Source: Hymenobacter terricola (GTDB lineage: Bacteria; Bacteroidota; Bacteroidia; Cytophagales; Hymenobacteraceae). From it: a stretch of 64,000 nucleotides of DNA. The translations under genes were made by a program, and so were the position numbers. The stretch lies in assembly GCF_017921975.2 (NCBI RefSeq), contig NZ_JAGEMO020000062.1:1-64000 (forward strand). Reading direction: 5' to 3'. Below, in pieces: positions 1 through 10,013 of this stretch; the first letter of the stretch is position 1; every line of letters begins with the position of its first letter. Under the pieces are notes generated by a model. It was not told the DNA's origin. It saw nothing but the letters and a program-made list of their open reading frames with translations, and searched no databases.

Positions 1-221
1 CTCCCTCCATACTGTGCAGTCTTCAGGCAAAAACGAGAAACGAGGCACAGGTTCTCCTGTACACGGTCGACACCAAAGAGCCGCCGTTAGAGAATAATAG
101 TGTCCTCGTTTCCTTTTCTGGCTACCTCTCTACTTGAAAGGCAGGGCAATCATACAAGAGTATGCTCTCAAAAATGGTCTTCCTTGCACCGTATTCCCAC
201 CTTTCGCATTCTCACCCGCTC
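1..221. other. Leading intergenic stretch
   Basis: No convincing gene was seen here. It is the region upstream of the first locus gene. A longer in-frame start for the next gene exists at 162, but the residues it would add do not look like protein and would bury the signal peptide. Confidence 0.5.
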
Positions 222-1304
222 ATGCTGGCTCGCCGCACGTTTCTTACTGGTTTGGTTTTGGCGCCGTTTGCAAAGGACTGGGCAGGCCTCGCGGCCGGCC
301 GGTTGATTGACTATCCCAAAAGCGACTTCTCAAAATTCAGCAGGCACCTCAAGCCCGTGGGCCGGGCCCTGGAGCTGCCCGACTATTACGTGTGGTGCAA
401 CTCGCCCATTTATGCCCCCGATGGCAAGGTGCACGTCTTTTTCTCGCGCTGGGAGGCCAAAAAGAGCATGAGCGGCTGGATAAATGGCTCTGAAATCGCC
501 CATGCCGTGGCCGACCATCCCGCCGGCCCTTTCACGGTGCTCGACACCGTGCTGGCCCCGCGCGGCCCGGGCTACTGGGACGCCACCACCTGCCACAATC
601 CCAGCATTCAGTTCGTGGATGGCCAGTATTGCCTGTTTTTCATGGGCAACTCCAACGGCAAAACCGACACCAAGCGCATCGGGCTGGCCACCGCTCCCAC
701 CCTCAACGGCCCCTGGACGCGCCCTGACCAGCCCCTGCTGCTGCCCGGCCCCACCGGCGCCTGGGACGACCACTGCACCACCAATCCCGCCTTCATTAAG
801 CACCCCAACGGCCAATACTGGCTCTACTACAAGTCGTGGAACACCCAGGAATATGTGGAGTCGAAAGACCCCGTCATTCACGGCAACCGCAAGTACGGCC
901 TCGCCGTGGCCGATAAGCTGGAAGGTCCCTATGTAAAATTCGAGGGCAACCCGGTCATCGACTTCTCCAAGCAAGGCAACAACAAGCAGTTCGAAGATGC
1001 CTTTGTGTGGCGGCAGCACGGCAAGTTCAACATGCTGGCCCGCGACATGGGCGTGTACAGCCAGGAAGTAGGCCTCTACCTCGAATCAGAGGACGGCAAG
1101 GCCTGGACTTTTCCCAAAATTGCCTTCCTGCCCATCCGCGACTACGGCGTGGCGCAGCCGCCCGCACCGCCCAAGCTCAAACGCTACGGCCGCCTCGAAC
1201 GGCCACAGCTGCTGCTGCGCGATGGCAAGCCGGAGTACCTGTTCTGCGCCTCGCAAGGGGGCAAAAGCATGACGGCTTCGGCTTTCATTCTGAAAGTTGG
1301 GTAG
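222..1304 (+). CDS. Tat-exported GH43-like five-bladed propeller glycosidase
   Basis: The 360-aa product starts with a signal peptide holding a twin-arginine motif (ARRTFL, R4-R5) followed by a hydrophobic stretch and ALA-type end, so export by Tat is likely. The mature part has repeated blades typical of the GH43/GH117/GH130-type beta-propeller clan: SPIYAPDGKVHVFFSRW, then NPSIQF, NPAFIKHPNGQYWLYYK and FEDAFVW. The Glu-Asp of the last motif could be part of the active site. I chose ATG 222 over 162 because it puts the signal peptide at the terminus. It lies about 500 bp before susC on the same strand and belongs by context to pectin breakdown. The exact family is uncertain. Confidence 0.72.
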   Translation: MLARRTFLTGLVLAPFAKDWAGLAAGRLIDYPKSDFSKFSRHLKPVGRALELPDYYVWCNSPIYAPDGKVHVFFSRWEAKKSMSGWINGSEIAHAVADHPAGPFTVLDTVLAPRGPGYWDATTCHNPSIQFVDGQYCLFFMGNSNGKTDTKRIGLATAPTLNGPWTRPDQPLLLPGPTGAWDDHCTTNPAFIKHPNGQYWLYYKSWNTQEYVESKDPVIHGNRKYGLAVADKLEGPYVKFEGNPVIDFSKQGNNKQFEDAFVWRQHGKFNMLARDMGVYSQEVGLYLESEDGKAWTFPKIAFLPIRDYGVAQPPAPPKLKRYGRLERPQLLLRDGKPEYLFCASQGGKSMTASAFILKVG

Positions 1305-1806
1305 CGGGTGGGGCGACGGGGCCGCCCGCCCCGGCAGGCAGGAGGGTACGGGATGGCAGCGCTACGGAAAAAGCGGATTTTTATACAACTGATTGAGTAA
1401 GGGCTCGGCTGGTGGTCCCCACGCTACCAACCAGTCGGCTCCACTTGCCAGTGCCAGGCAGGGCCGCGCCCCGGCAAAGTGCACTGGCGCCTTCTAGAGA
1501 GCTGTCTGAAGCGCTTTATCTGTGAGCACTCACTTATAAATCGGTGCGGCACCACCAATCCTACCGCCCACCCTACCGCCCGCGAACCGGGAATAGTGGA
1601 GTCCGCGCGTTGCCCCATTTCCCGGCCCGCTGCCGCACGCCGGCCAAAGTGGAAATCCAGCGACACAACAACGCTAAGATTTCACTAAAAACTCACTGAG
1701 CAGTAGTCTACAGGAGAGTATGGGCACAATAGGGCCATAATATTGACTTAGGTTCCGGCTTCCACTTTCTGCTTGCATCCCAAAATCTCACCCACCAATT
1801 ACCAGT
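1305..1806. other. 500-bp intergenic region upstream of susC
   Basis: No gene is supported. It contains a small inverted repeat (CCAGTGC at 1448 and GCACTGG at 1481). Because susC opens the transport and enzyme run, its promoter should lie here. I found no clear TTG/TAnnTTTG Bacteroidetes promoter pair. Confidence 0.4.
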
Positions 1807-4800
1807 ATGAAGAAGTTAGACACCTGGCAACGTTTACGCTTTGCAGCGTGCTTGCCAATGCTCCTGTTGGCGGGGCCGGGCATGGTGGCCGCGGCAGCGC
1901 ACCCGGTTCGGCACGTTGTGGCTGAGTGGCCACTCACTGGCAAAGTCACTTCCCCCACCGGCGAACCCCTCCCCGGCGTGACCGTGGTGGTGAAGGGCAC
2001 CACCCTGGGCACCTCCAGCAACGCCGACGGCTCGTTCAGTCTGTCGGTACCGGATAAGGCTGGCACGCTGGTATTTAGCTTCATTGGTTTTCAAACCCAG
2101 GAGAAAGGCTTTTCCGGACCCGACAGCTTCACCATCAAGCTGGCCGATGACTCCAAGAGCCTCGACGAAGTGGTGGTGGTGGGCTACGGCACCCAGAAGC
2201 GCGCCGATGTGACGGGGGCCATTGCCACGCTCGACGCCCGCAAGCTGGAAGAGCGGCCCCTGACCCGCGTGGACCAGGCGCTGGTGGGCCAGCTGGCCGG
2301 TGTGCAGGTGAAGCAGGTGTCGGGCGTGCCCGGCCGGGCCTTCAGCATTCAGGTGCGGGGCGCGGGCTCCATCTCGGCCGGCAACGAGCCGCTGTATGTG
2401 ATTGACGGTTTTCCGCTGGAAACGGCGGCGGCCAACGGCGGCGGCCGGTTCAGCGCCGGCAGCCCGCTCGATAACATCAACCCGAACGACATTGAGAAGA
2501 TTGAGGTGCTGAAGGATGCGGCCGCGGCCGCCATCTACGGCTCACGCGCGGCCAACGGCGTGGTGCTCATCACCACCAAGCGCGGCCGCAACGGCAAGCC
2601 CCAAATCAGCGTGAACTCCTACGTGGGGGGCTCGCAGGCTGCCAAAAAGCTCGACGTGCTCAGCGGCGACGATTGGATTTCGCGGGCTACGGAAATCATC
2701 AACACCAACTGGGTGCGTTCGACGCCAACTACGCCCGGCGCCACGCCGCGCACAGCCGACCAGAATAACACCACCCGTCGCCAGATTCTGAACACCACGC
2801 TCACGGCCACCGGCGTGCTGCCCACGCAGCTGGGGGCCACGCAGTACAACACCGACCTGATGCTGGACGAGCGTTGGGCCCTGCCCGGCCATCCCGGCCT
2901 GGCGTTCGTGGACTGGCAGGACCAGCTGTACCGCACCGGCCTCAGCCAGAGCTACCAGGTGAGCGCCTCCGGAGCCACCGATAACGTGAACTACTTCGTG
3001 TCGGGCAACTACAGCGACCAGCAGGGTTTCGCCATCGGCCTCGACTACAAGCGCTATTCGGCCCGCGCCAACGTGGAAGTAAAAGCCAGCGACAAGCTGC
3101 GCTTCGGCCTGACGGTGAGCCCCTCGTTTTCGATTGCCACCGACCCGGGCATTGAGGGCAAGGACAACCGCTTCCACCAGCTGCTCACCGAAACCCCGGT
3201 GGTGGAAGACACGGCCGGCGTGAACACCGGCTATGGCAAAAACGACGTGTACCGCTGGGGCGTGAGCACGGCCAGCCCGATTGCCGTTATCAAAGCCTAC
3301 CAGGGCGATACCCGCACGTTCCGGACCCTGGGCACGGTGTTTGGCGAGTTTCAGCCCATTGTGGGGCTGCGGCTGCGCTCGTCGCTGAACTTCGACAACA
3401 CCGACGCCACGTCGAAGTCGTTTCAGGCGCCCACGCGCAACTTGGTTACCTCGCTGGCCAGCGGCTCGTACAGCGCGTTCCGCCGCCAGACGTTTGTGAA
3501 CGAGAACACAGCCACCTACAGCAAGGTCATCGGCAAAAACGATTTCTCGGTGCTGCTGGGCCAGGCCTACAACTTCTCCAAGCTCGACAACGTGGCCCTG
3601 GCTGCGAACGGCGGCTTTATCAACAACAACCTGACTACGCTCAACGCGGCCACCAACATCACGGGCACGGCCGCCAACTACACCACCGAGACCCAGAGCG
3701 TACTGCTCTCGTACTTCGGCCGCCTGCAATACGCCTTCGACGGCAAGTACCTGGTTTCGGCCAGCGTGCGCCGCGATGCTTCGTCACGCTTCGGGTTTGA
3801 GGACCGGGCCGGCGTTTTTCCGGCCGTATCGGCCGGCTGGCGCATCTCCCAGGAGCCGTTTATGGCGGCCACCACCAACGTGCTGAGCGACCTGAAGTTG
3901 CGCGGTAGCCTGGGCTACTCCGGCAACAACACCATCGGCGACTACAGCAGCATTGCCACGCTGGGCTTTGCCAACTACGCCCTGGGCGGCACCGCCCCGG
4001 TGCAGGTGACGGGCCAGGCCCCCAACAAAGTGGGCAACCCGTCCCTGAAATGGGAGCGCAACCGCACCATCGACTTCGGCGCGGACGTGGCCTTCCTCAA
4101 AAACCGCATCGTTGTTTCGGCCGACTACTACACCAAAACCAGCCAGGACCTACTCCTGAACGTGCCCGTGGCCAGCGGCGCGGGCTTCACCACCAGCCTG
4201 CAAAACATTGGCGAGGTGCGCAACAACGGCTGGGAGCTGGAGTTGAACACCCGCAACCTGGAAGGCGCCTTCTCCTGGACGACCTCCTTCAACCTGAGCC
4301 ACAACACGAACAAAGTAGTGCACCTAGGCCCCGGCGATGCCACCATTGAAGTGCCCAACGGCCTGGACACGCCCAGCAACATCCTGAAAGTGGGCTTGCC
4401 CATCTACAGCATTTTCGTGGTGAAGCAGACCGGCATTCTCACCCAGGGCGACATCGACGGCAAGGCAGCTCAGCTGGGTACGCAGTCGGCCGGCGAGCCC
4501 AAGTTTGAAGACTTCAACGGCGACGGCAAGATTGACTTCAACGACCGCCAGGTGGTGGGCAACCCCAACCCCACCTACACCTACGGCATGACCAACACGC
4601 TGCGCTACAAGGGCTTCGACCTGAGCTTCCTGGTGCAGGGGCAGGCCGGCGGCTCCATCTACTCCACCCTGGGCCGGGCCATCGACCGGATGGGCGTGGG
4701 CTACAAGGAAAACGCCCTGGGCCGCGTGCGCGACCGGTGGCTGTCGGCCGACAACCCCGGCGACGGCATCAAGGGCAAGGCTACGCCGCTGAGCACCACC

Positions 4801-5079
4801 TTCATCCGCAACACCGACTGGCTGTACTCGTCGAACTACTACCGGGTGCGCACCATCACGCTGGGCTACGACCTGGGCCTGATTATCAAGAAAAGCGTGG
4901 CGCAGGGTGCCCGCGTGTACGTGACCGCCGAAAACTTCTTTGGCCACGACAACTACTACGGCGGCCTCAACCCCGACGCCCTGAACACCAACAACGGCAG
5001 CACCTTCGTGTCGGGCTCCGACTACGGCGGACTGCCGCTGGCCAAAACCCTGATTCTGGGCCTGAACCTTACTTTTTAA
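1807..5079 (+). CDS. susC: SusC-family TonB-dependent outer-membrane glycan importer
   Basis: The 1090-aa product has a signal peptide, a CarboxypepD_reg-like domain (about residues 40-115, LTGKVTSPTGEPLPGVTVVV), the TonB-box region SLDEVVVVGYGTQKR (about 118-132), a plug domain with RGAGSIS and an AxAIYGSRAANGVVLITTK motif, and a long beta-barrel ending in a terminal Phe (GLNLTF). This is the full SusC architecture. It pairs with the SusD gene 39 bp downstream to import oligosaccharides across the outer membrane using TonB energy. The substrate is inferred from the neighbours to be a pectic glycan. Confidence 0.96.
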   Translation: MKKLDTWQRLRFAACLPMLLLAGPGMVAAAAHPVRHVVAEWPLTGKVTSPTGEPLPGVTVVVKGTTLGTSSNADGSFSLSVPDKAGTLVFSFIGFQTQEKGFSGPDSFTIKLADDSKSLDEVVVVGYGTQKRADVTGAIATLDARKLEERPLTRVDQALVGQLAGVQVKQVSGVPGRAFSIQVRGAGSISAGNEPLYVIDGFPLETAAANGGGRFSAGSPLDNINPNDIEKIEVLKDAAAAAIYGSRAANGVVLITTKRGRNGKPQISVNSYVGGSQAAKKLDVLSGDDWISRATEIINTNWVRSTPTTPGATPRTADQNNTTRRQILNTTLTATGVLPTQLGATQYNTDLMLDERWALPGHPGLAFVDWQDQLYRTGLSQSYQVSASGATDNVNYFVSGNYSDQQGFAIGLDYKRYSARANVEVKASDKLRFGLTVSPSFSIATDPGIEGKDNRFHQLLTETPVVEDTAGVNTGYGKNDVYRWGVSTASPIAVIKAYQGDTRTFRTLGTVFGEFQPIVGLRLRSSLNFDNTDATSKSFQAPTRNLVTSLASGSYSAFRRQTFVNENTATYSKVIGKNDFSVLLGQAYNFSKLDNVALAANGGFINNNLTTLNAATNITGTAANYTTETQSVLLSYFGRLQYAFDGKYLVSASVRRDASSRFGFEDRAGVFPAVSAGWRISQEPFMAATTNVLSDLKLRGSLGYSGNNTIGDYSSIATLGFANYALGGTAPVQVTGQAPNKVGNPSLKWERNRTIDFGADVAFLKNRIVVSADYYTKTSQDLLLNVPVASGAGFTTSLQNIGEVRNNGWELELNTRNLEGAFSWTTSFNLSHNTNKVVHLGPGDATIEVPNGLDTPSNILKVGLPIYSIFVVKQTGILTQGDIDGKAAQLGTQSAGEPKFEDFNGDGKIDFNDRQVVGNPNPTYTYGMTNTLRYKGFDLSFLVQGQAGGSIYSTLGRAIDRMGVGYKENALGRVRDRWLSADNPGDGIKGKATPLSTTFIRNTDWLYSSNYYRVRTITLGYDLGLIIKKSVAQGARVYVTAENFFGHDNYYGGLNPDALNTNNGSTFVSGSDYGGLPLAKTLILGLNLTF

Positions 5080-5118
5080 TCGGCTGGGTTTGTCCCGCTC
5101 ACCCTTCTAAAAATTCCC

Positions 5119-6642
5119 ATGAAACGAATATTCCTCTTCTTAAGCCTGGCCTGCGCCGTGGCCCTGAGCGGCTGCGAAAAAGACCTGGACCAGCTCCCGC
5201 TGTCGAATGGCTCGGTGCCGGTGTTCTATAAATCGGCCGCCGACTTCGACCAGGCCATGACCTCGGTGTACAGCCAGCTGCGCGGCTACCCCGACCGCGA
5301 GGTGTACCTCTCGGAAGTGCGCTCCGATAATATTTATGCCTCCAGCGCCGTGGGCGGGCGCGACTGGGACCCCATCAACAACTTCTCCACCCTGCTCAAC
5401 ATCAACGCCATCGTGGCCGATGCCTGGGCTTCGGACTACGCCACCATCTACCGGGCCAACACGATTCTCGACCAGCTGGCCGCCAATGGCTCCGTGGTGC
5501 CGGCCGCGCTGCGCACCCGCTACGAAGGCGAAGCCAAGTTCATCCGGGCCTTTATGTACTTCGATTTGGTGCGCAAGTTTGGCCGGGTGCCCGTGATTGA
5601 GCACGCTCTGCTGCCCCGCGAAGTGGCCCTGATTCCACGCGCCGAAGTAGTCGATGTATACAAGTTAATTTACCGGGACCTGCGCACGGCCATTGCAACC
5701 CTGCCCGTTTCCTACACCGGTGCCAACGTGGGCCGCGTGACGGTGGGGGCCGCCAAGGGCATTCTGGCGCAGGTGTTCCTCACCCGTTCCGGCCCGGACT
5801 ACGGCATCAAAGGCCCCGGCCTGAACTCCAACGAGTTTGCCCGAGCCGATTCTCTGCTCAGCGACATCATCGCGGCCAGAGGCACGGCGCGCTACGCCAC
5901 CCAAGCCACGTACGCCGGCATTTTCGCGCCCACGGCCGAGAACAACTCGGAGGTAATCTTCGACATTCAGTACTTCGCCAACGGCACGGTGGGCGGCTCG
6001 TTCCAGAACATCGTGGTGCCCGATGGCTACTATACCCAAATAGGGTTGGCATTCTCGGCCGGCTCGGTCGAAATCAAGCCCTGCTCGAACGACTTGGTGA
6101 ATACGTATACTACTGCTGACCTGCGCAAGGCATTCAATATACAGCTTGGCTTCTCGTACGTCTCTGGTGCGACTACTATCTCGGATACCCGGCCGTTCTT
6201 CAAAAAGTACGTGAACGTGGCAGCCAAAGGTGCCAGCCGCACCGACTGGGGCCTGAACTACATCGTGCTGCGCTACACCGACATCCTGATGATGAAGGCC
6301 GAGTGCCAGATGCGCGGCGTAGGCGGCGGCGTGGGCGATGCCCTGCTGCTGGTGAACCCTATTCGGGTGCGGGCGGGCGTGCCGGCCCTCACCACCCTCA
6401 CCCTGGAAAGCCTGATGGAGGAGCGCCGCCGCGAGTTTGCCGGCGAAAACCTGCGCTGGAACGACCTCATGCGCTCCGGCCTGGCCCTGACGGTGATGAA
6501 CGCCTGGGCTCAGCGCGAAGACCTGGCCCCGCCGTTCAACAAAATCACCCGCCCCATCACGGCCAACCTGCTGCTCTACCCCGTGCCGCAGGCTGAGCTG
6601 GCCGCCGTGCCCGGCCTCTACGACCAGAACCCCGGCTACTAA
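5119..6642 (+). CDS. susD: SusD/RagB-family glycan-binding lipoprotein
   Basis: The 507-aa lipoprotein has the lipobox ALSGC with Cys19 as lipid anchor, followed by a SusD helical TPR-type N-terminal half (RANTILDQL, YEGEAKFIRAFMYFDLVRKFG) and the family C-terminal signature (LMEERRREFAGENLRWNDLMRSG cut here into two parts: LMEERRREFAGE and LRWNDLMR). It captures glycan at the cell surface and hands it to SusC. It follows susC by 39 bp and is surely co-transcribed. Confidence 0.95.
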   Translation: MKRIFLFLSLACAVALSGCEKDLDQLPLSNGSVPVFYKSAADFDQAMTSVYSQLRGYPDREVYLSEVRSDNIYASSAVGGRDWDPINNFSTLLNINAIVADAWASDYATIYRANTILDQLAANGSVVPAALRTRYEGEAKFIRAFMYFDLVRKFGRVPVIEHALLPREVALIPRAEVVDVYKLIYRDLRTAIATLPVSYTGANVGRVTVGAAKGILAQVFLTRSGPDYGIKGPGLNSNEFARADSLLSDIIAARGTARYATQATYAGIFAPTAENNSEVIFDIQYFANGTVGGSFQNIVVPDGYYTQIGLAFSAGSVEIKPCSNDLVNTYTTADLRKAFNIQLGFSYVSGATTISDTRPFFKKYVNVAAKGASRTDWGLNYIVLRYTDILMMKAECQMRGVGGGVGDALLLVNPIRVRAGVPALTTLTLESLMEERRREFAGENLRWNDLMRSGLALTVMNAWAQREDLAPPFNKITRPITANLLLYPVPQAELAAVPGLYDQNPGY

Positions 6643-6810
6643 AAAACCCGCTTGCTGAGGCGCTACGCCCGGTTTTGGATTTCGTTGGCACCCTGCCGGC
6701 GGGGCCGGAACCGGGCGTAGCTGCGTTCAGTCCCACCCACACCCCACAGTACAGGACAGTGCGGGCAGCATCGGCAGCTTCTTTTGTCACTCCCTCCTTT
6801 TTCACGCCCC

Positions 6811-9800
6811 ATGTTAAATCTCAATTCCGGCCGGTTTGCAAGGGCGTGGCAGCCAGCGGGACTGCTGCTGTTGCTGTGGAGCCTGGGCACCGCCGTGCTG
6901 GCCGCCTCACCCCCGGCCGGCCGGCTGAAATTCAATTTCAACCCCGAATGGAAAGTGCGGGTAGGCGATGCTCCCGGCGCGGAAGCTGTCACATTTGACG
7001 ACGCCCAGTGGAAAAAGGTGACGCTGCCCTACGCCTGGAACGAGAGCGAAGCCTTCAGCAAGGACATCAAGGATTTGAGCACGGGCGTGGCCTGGTACCG
7101 CAAGCATTTCCGGCTCCCGGCCGGTGCGGCGGGCCAGAAGGTTTTCATCGAGTTTGAGGGCGTGCGGCTGGCCGGCGAATTTTTCCTGAACGGCCAGCGC
7201 CTGGGCCTGCACGAAAACGGCGTGATGGCCGTGGGCTTCGATTTGACGCCCTTTCTCAAGCCTGTGCCGCAGGACAACGTACTGGCCGTGCGCACCGACA
7301 ACGACTGGGACTACAAGGAAAAAGCCAGCGGCCAAACCTTCCAGTGGAGCAACCGCAACTTCAACGCCAACTACGGCGGCATTCCGAAAAACGTGTTTCT
7401 GCACCTCATAAGCCCGCTGCACCAGACGCTGCCGCTGTTTTCGACGCTGGGCACCACGGGCGTGTATGTGTATGCGCAGGAGTTTGACGTGGCCGGCGGC
7501 AAGGCCACCGTGGTGGCCGAGGCGCAGGTAAAAAATGAGTTTCCCGCCGCCCGCACCTTCACGTTTGAAACGTCGGTGGCCGACGGGGAAGGCAAAACCA
7601 TCAGCACCTTCAGCGACGGCGAAACGACTTTGCAGCCAGGGCAAATGAAAACGGTGACGGCCCGCGCCAGCCTTGCGGGGCTGCATTTCTGGAGCTGGGG
7701 CTACGGCTATCTGTACACGGTTTCAACCAGATTGATAGTCGATAAGCAAGTCATCGACGAAGTCAAAACCCGCACCGGCTTCCGCAAAACGGAATTCGCC
7801 AACGGCCTCATCAAGCTCAACGACCGGGCGATGATGGTGCACGGCTACGCCCAGCGCACCAGCAACGAGTGGCCCGCCGTGGGCCTGGGCGTGCCCGCCT
7901 GGCTCTCCGACTACAGCAATGGCCTGATGGTGGCCGGCAACGCCAACCTGGTGCGCTGGATGCACGTCACCCCTTGGAAGCAGGACGTCGAAAGCTGCGA
8001 CCGGGTGGGCCTGCCCCAAGCCATGCCCGCCGGCGACGCCGAAAAAGACGTGACCGACCGCCGCTGGGGCCAGCGCCGGGAGCTGATGCGCGACGCCATC
8101 ATCTACAACCGCAACAACCCCAGCATCCTATTCTACGAGGGCGGCAACGAGAGCATCAGCGCCGCCCACATGCAGGAATTGAAGGACATTCGGAACCAGT
8201 ATGACCCGCACGGCGGCCGGGCCATCGGCTCGCGCGAGATGCTCGACATTCCGGCCGCCGAGTACGGCGGCGAGATGCTTTATATCAACAAAAGCGCCAC
8301 CAAGCCGCTCTGGGCGATGGAATATTCGCGCGACGAGGCCCTGCGCAAGTACTGGGATGAGCTCACGCCGCCCTTCCACAAAGACGGCGCGGGCCCGCTC
8401 TACAAAGGCGCCAACGCATCCGACTACAACCGCAACCAGGACTCGCAGGCCCGTGAGGACGTCATTCGCTGGTACGACTACTGGCACGAGCGGCCCGGCA
8501 CCGGCACCCGCAGCAGCGCCGGCGGCGTCAACATCGTTTTTTCCGATACCAACACCCACTACCGGGGCGAGGAAAACTACCGCCGCAGCGGCGAAGTCGA
8601 CGCCCTGCGCATTGCCAAAGACGGCTACTACGCCCACCAGGTAATGTGGGACGGCTGGGTAGAGCCCGAGCACCCGCACACGCACATCATCGGCCACTGG
8701 AACTACAAAGCGGGCACGGTGAAGAACGTGGACGTGGTATCAAACGGCGAGAAAGTGGAACTGTTTCTCAACGGCAAGTCGCTGGGCTTCGGGCAGCAGA
8801 ATTACCGGTTCCTGTTCACTTTCAAAAATGTGGCCTGGCAGCCCGGCACCCTCCGCGCCGTGAGCTACGACGCAGCCGGCAAGCCCGTGAGCGAAGCCGG
8901 GCACCAAACTGCCGGCCCGGCCGTGGCCCTGCGCCTCACGTCCACCGCCAGCCCCACCGGCCTGCACGCCGATGGCACCGACTTGGCCCTGATTCAAATC
9001 GAAGCCATCGATGCCCAGGGCCGCCGCTGCCCCACGGCGCTGAACATGGTCAATTTCACCCTCAGCGGCCCGGCCGAATGGCGCGGCGGCCTCGCGCAAG
9101 GGCCGGGCAACTTCATTCTGAGCAAAAATCTGCCGGTGGAAGGCGGCGTAAACCGCGTACTCATCCGCAGCACCACGCAGGCCGGCAAAATCAATATCAC
9201 CGCCACGTCTGAGGGCTTGAAAGCGGCCACGGTCAGCCTGAAATCGCAGCCGGTGCAAGTGGAAAACGGCCTGAGCACGGCGCTACCCGGGGCCGACTTG
9301 CCGGTGAGCCTGCGGCGCGGGCCCACGCCGGCCGGGCCGTCGTTCACCGTCTCGCGGGTGACGGTGCCGATAACCGGCGCCACGGCCAGTTCCAACGTGG
9401 CCAATGCCGCTTACAGCTTCGATGACAACGAACTGTCGGAGTGGATTTCGGACCGCAAAGAAATCAACCCGTGGATTGAATACACGCTGGCCCGGCCCGC
9501 GCCCATTAGCCAGGTAGCCATGAAGCTGACCGGCTGGCGCACCAGCACCTACCCCATCCGCATTCTGGTGGATGGGCAGGAGGTTTTTCGGGGCCCTACT
9601 GAGCGCAGTCTGGGCTACTTCACGGCCGTTTTTCCGCCGCGCACCGGCCAGAAGGTCCGAATTGAATTAACGGGCATTACCCAGGCGAAAGACGCCTTCA
9701 ACATCACCGAGCTGGAAACGCCCAAATTAGCCGCCGCCGCCACCGACCAGGCCGGCCCGCCCGGCACGTTGGGGCTGGTGGAGGTGGAAATGTATGAAAA

Positions 9801-9825
9801 GCCGGCGGGTACGCTGGCGCCGTAG
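6811..9825 (+). CDS. GH2 beta-glycosidase with C-terminal accessory domains
   Basis: The 1004-aa secreted protein has a signal peptide ending ALA-like (GTAVLAAS), then the GH2 sugar-binding jelly roll, Ig-like and TIM-barrel domains. The predicted acid/base is E447 (YEGGNES) and the nucleophile E504 (WAMEYS). After the barrel come a DUF4982-like domain (VELFLNGKSLGF), an Ig-like domain (LHADGTDLALIQIEAID) and a discoidin-like C-terminus (about 850-980, NPWIEYTLARPAPISQVAMK). Beta-galactosidase or beta-glucuronidase activity fits; the exact sugar is not decidable. ATG 6811 was chosen over TTG 6784 because the signal peptide then starts correctly. Confidence 0.88.
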   Translation: MLNLNSGRFARAWQPAGLLLLLWSLGTAVLAASPPAGRLKFNFNPEWKVRVGDAPGAEAVTFDDAQWKKVTLPYAWNESEAFSKDIKDLSTGVAWYRKHFRLPAGAAGQKVFIEFEGVRLAGEFFLNGQRLGLHENGVMAVGFDLTPFLKPVPQDNVLAVRTDNDWDYKEKASGQTFQWSNRNFNANYGGIPKNVFLHLISPLHQTLPLFSTLGTTGVYVYAQEFDVAGGKATVVAEAQVKNEFPAARTFTFETSVADGEGKTISTFSDGETTLQPGQMKTVTARASLAGLHFWSWGYGYLYTVSTRLIVDKQVIDEVKTRTGFRKTEFANGLIKLNDRAMMVHGYAQRTSNEWPAVGLGVPAWLSDYSNGLMVAGNANLVRWMHVTPWKQDVESCDRVGLPQAMPAGDAEKDVTDRRWGQRRELMRDAIIYNRNNPSILFYEGGNESISAAHMQELKDIRNQYDPHGGRAIGSREMLDIPAAEYGGEMLYINKSATKPLWAMEYSRDEALRKYWDELTPPFHKDGAGPLYKGANASDYNRNQDSQAREDVIRWYDYWHERPGTGTRSSAGGVNIVFSDTNTHYRGEENYRRSGEVDALRIAKDGYYAHQVMWDGWVEPEHPHTHIIGHWNYKAGTVKNVDVVSNGEKVELFLNGKSLGFGQQNYRFLFTFKNVAWQPGTLRAVSYDAAGKPVSEAGHQTAGPAVALRLTSTASPTGLHADGTDLALIQIEAIDAQGRRCPTALNMVNFTLSGPAEWRGGLAQGPGNFILSKNLPVEGGVNRVLIRSTTQAGKINITATSEGLKAATVSLKSQPVQVENGLSTALPGADLPVSLRRGPTPAGPSFTVSRVTVPITGATASSNVANAAYSFDDNELSEWISDRKEINPWIEYTLARPAPISQVAMKLTGWRTSTYPIRILVDGQEVFRGPTERSLGYFTAVFPPRTGQKVRIELTGITQAKDAFNITELETPKLAAAATDQAGPPGTLGLVEVEMYEKPAGTLAP

Positions 9826-9850
9826 GTTTTGGATAGCACCGCCAGCCACC

Positions 9851-10013
9851 AACCTCACCCCCTGGCCCCCTCTGCAAAAAAGAGGGGGCACCGGTTCGGC
9901 CCAGTTAAAAGTTGTGAAATGTCCATTGCAGTCAATTTTTCACCCTCTTTATCATCCCAAAAGGCAAAACCGGTGCCTCCTCTTTTTTGGAGAGGGGGCC
10001 AGGGGGTGAGGTT
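9851..10013. repeat. Family 2 palindromic repeat, copy a
   Basis: Outer arms 9851-9873 and 9991-10013 are a perfect 23-bp inverted repeat (AACCTCACCCCCTGGC... and its complement). Pairing continues inward to about 9896/9968 with one mismatch, so the arms are about 46 bp with a 70-bp spacer. The right arm contains the likely GTG start of the next gene. Confidence 0.9.

Noticed and set aside
2542..3729. Long minus-strand open frame opposite susC (and similar long antisense frames at 10879-12585, 14401-16380, 21760-23301, 25593-27056, 31792-33699, 34599-36497)
   Set aside because: High GC creates long shadow frames. Their composition is Ala/Gly/His/Val-rich without domains, and the + strand genes are clear.
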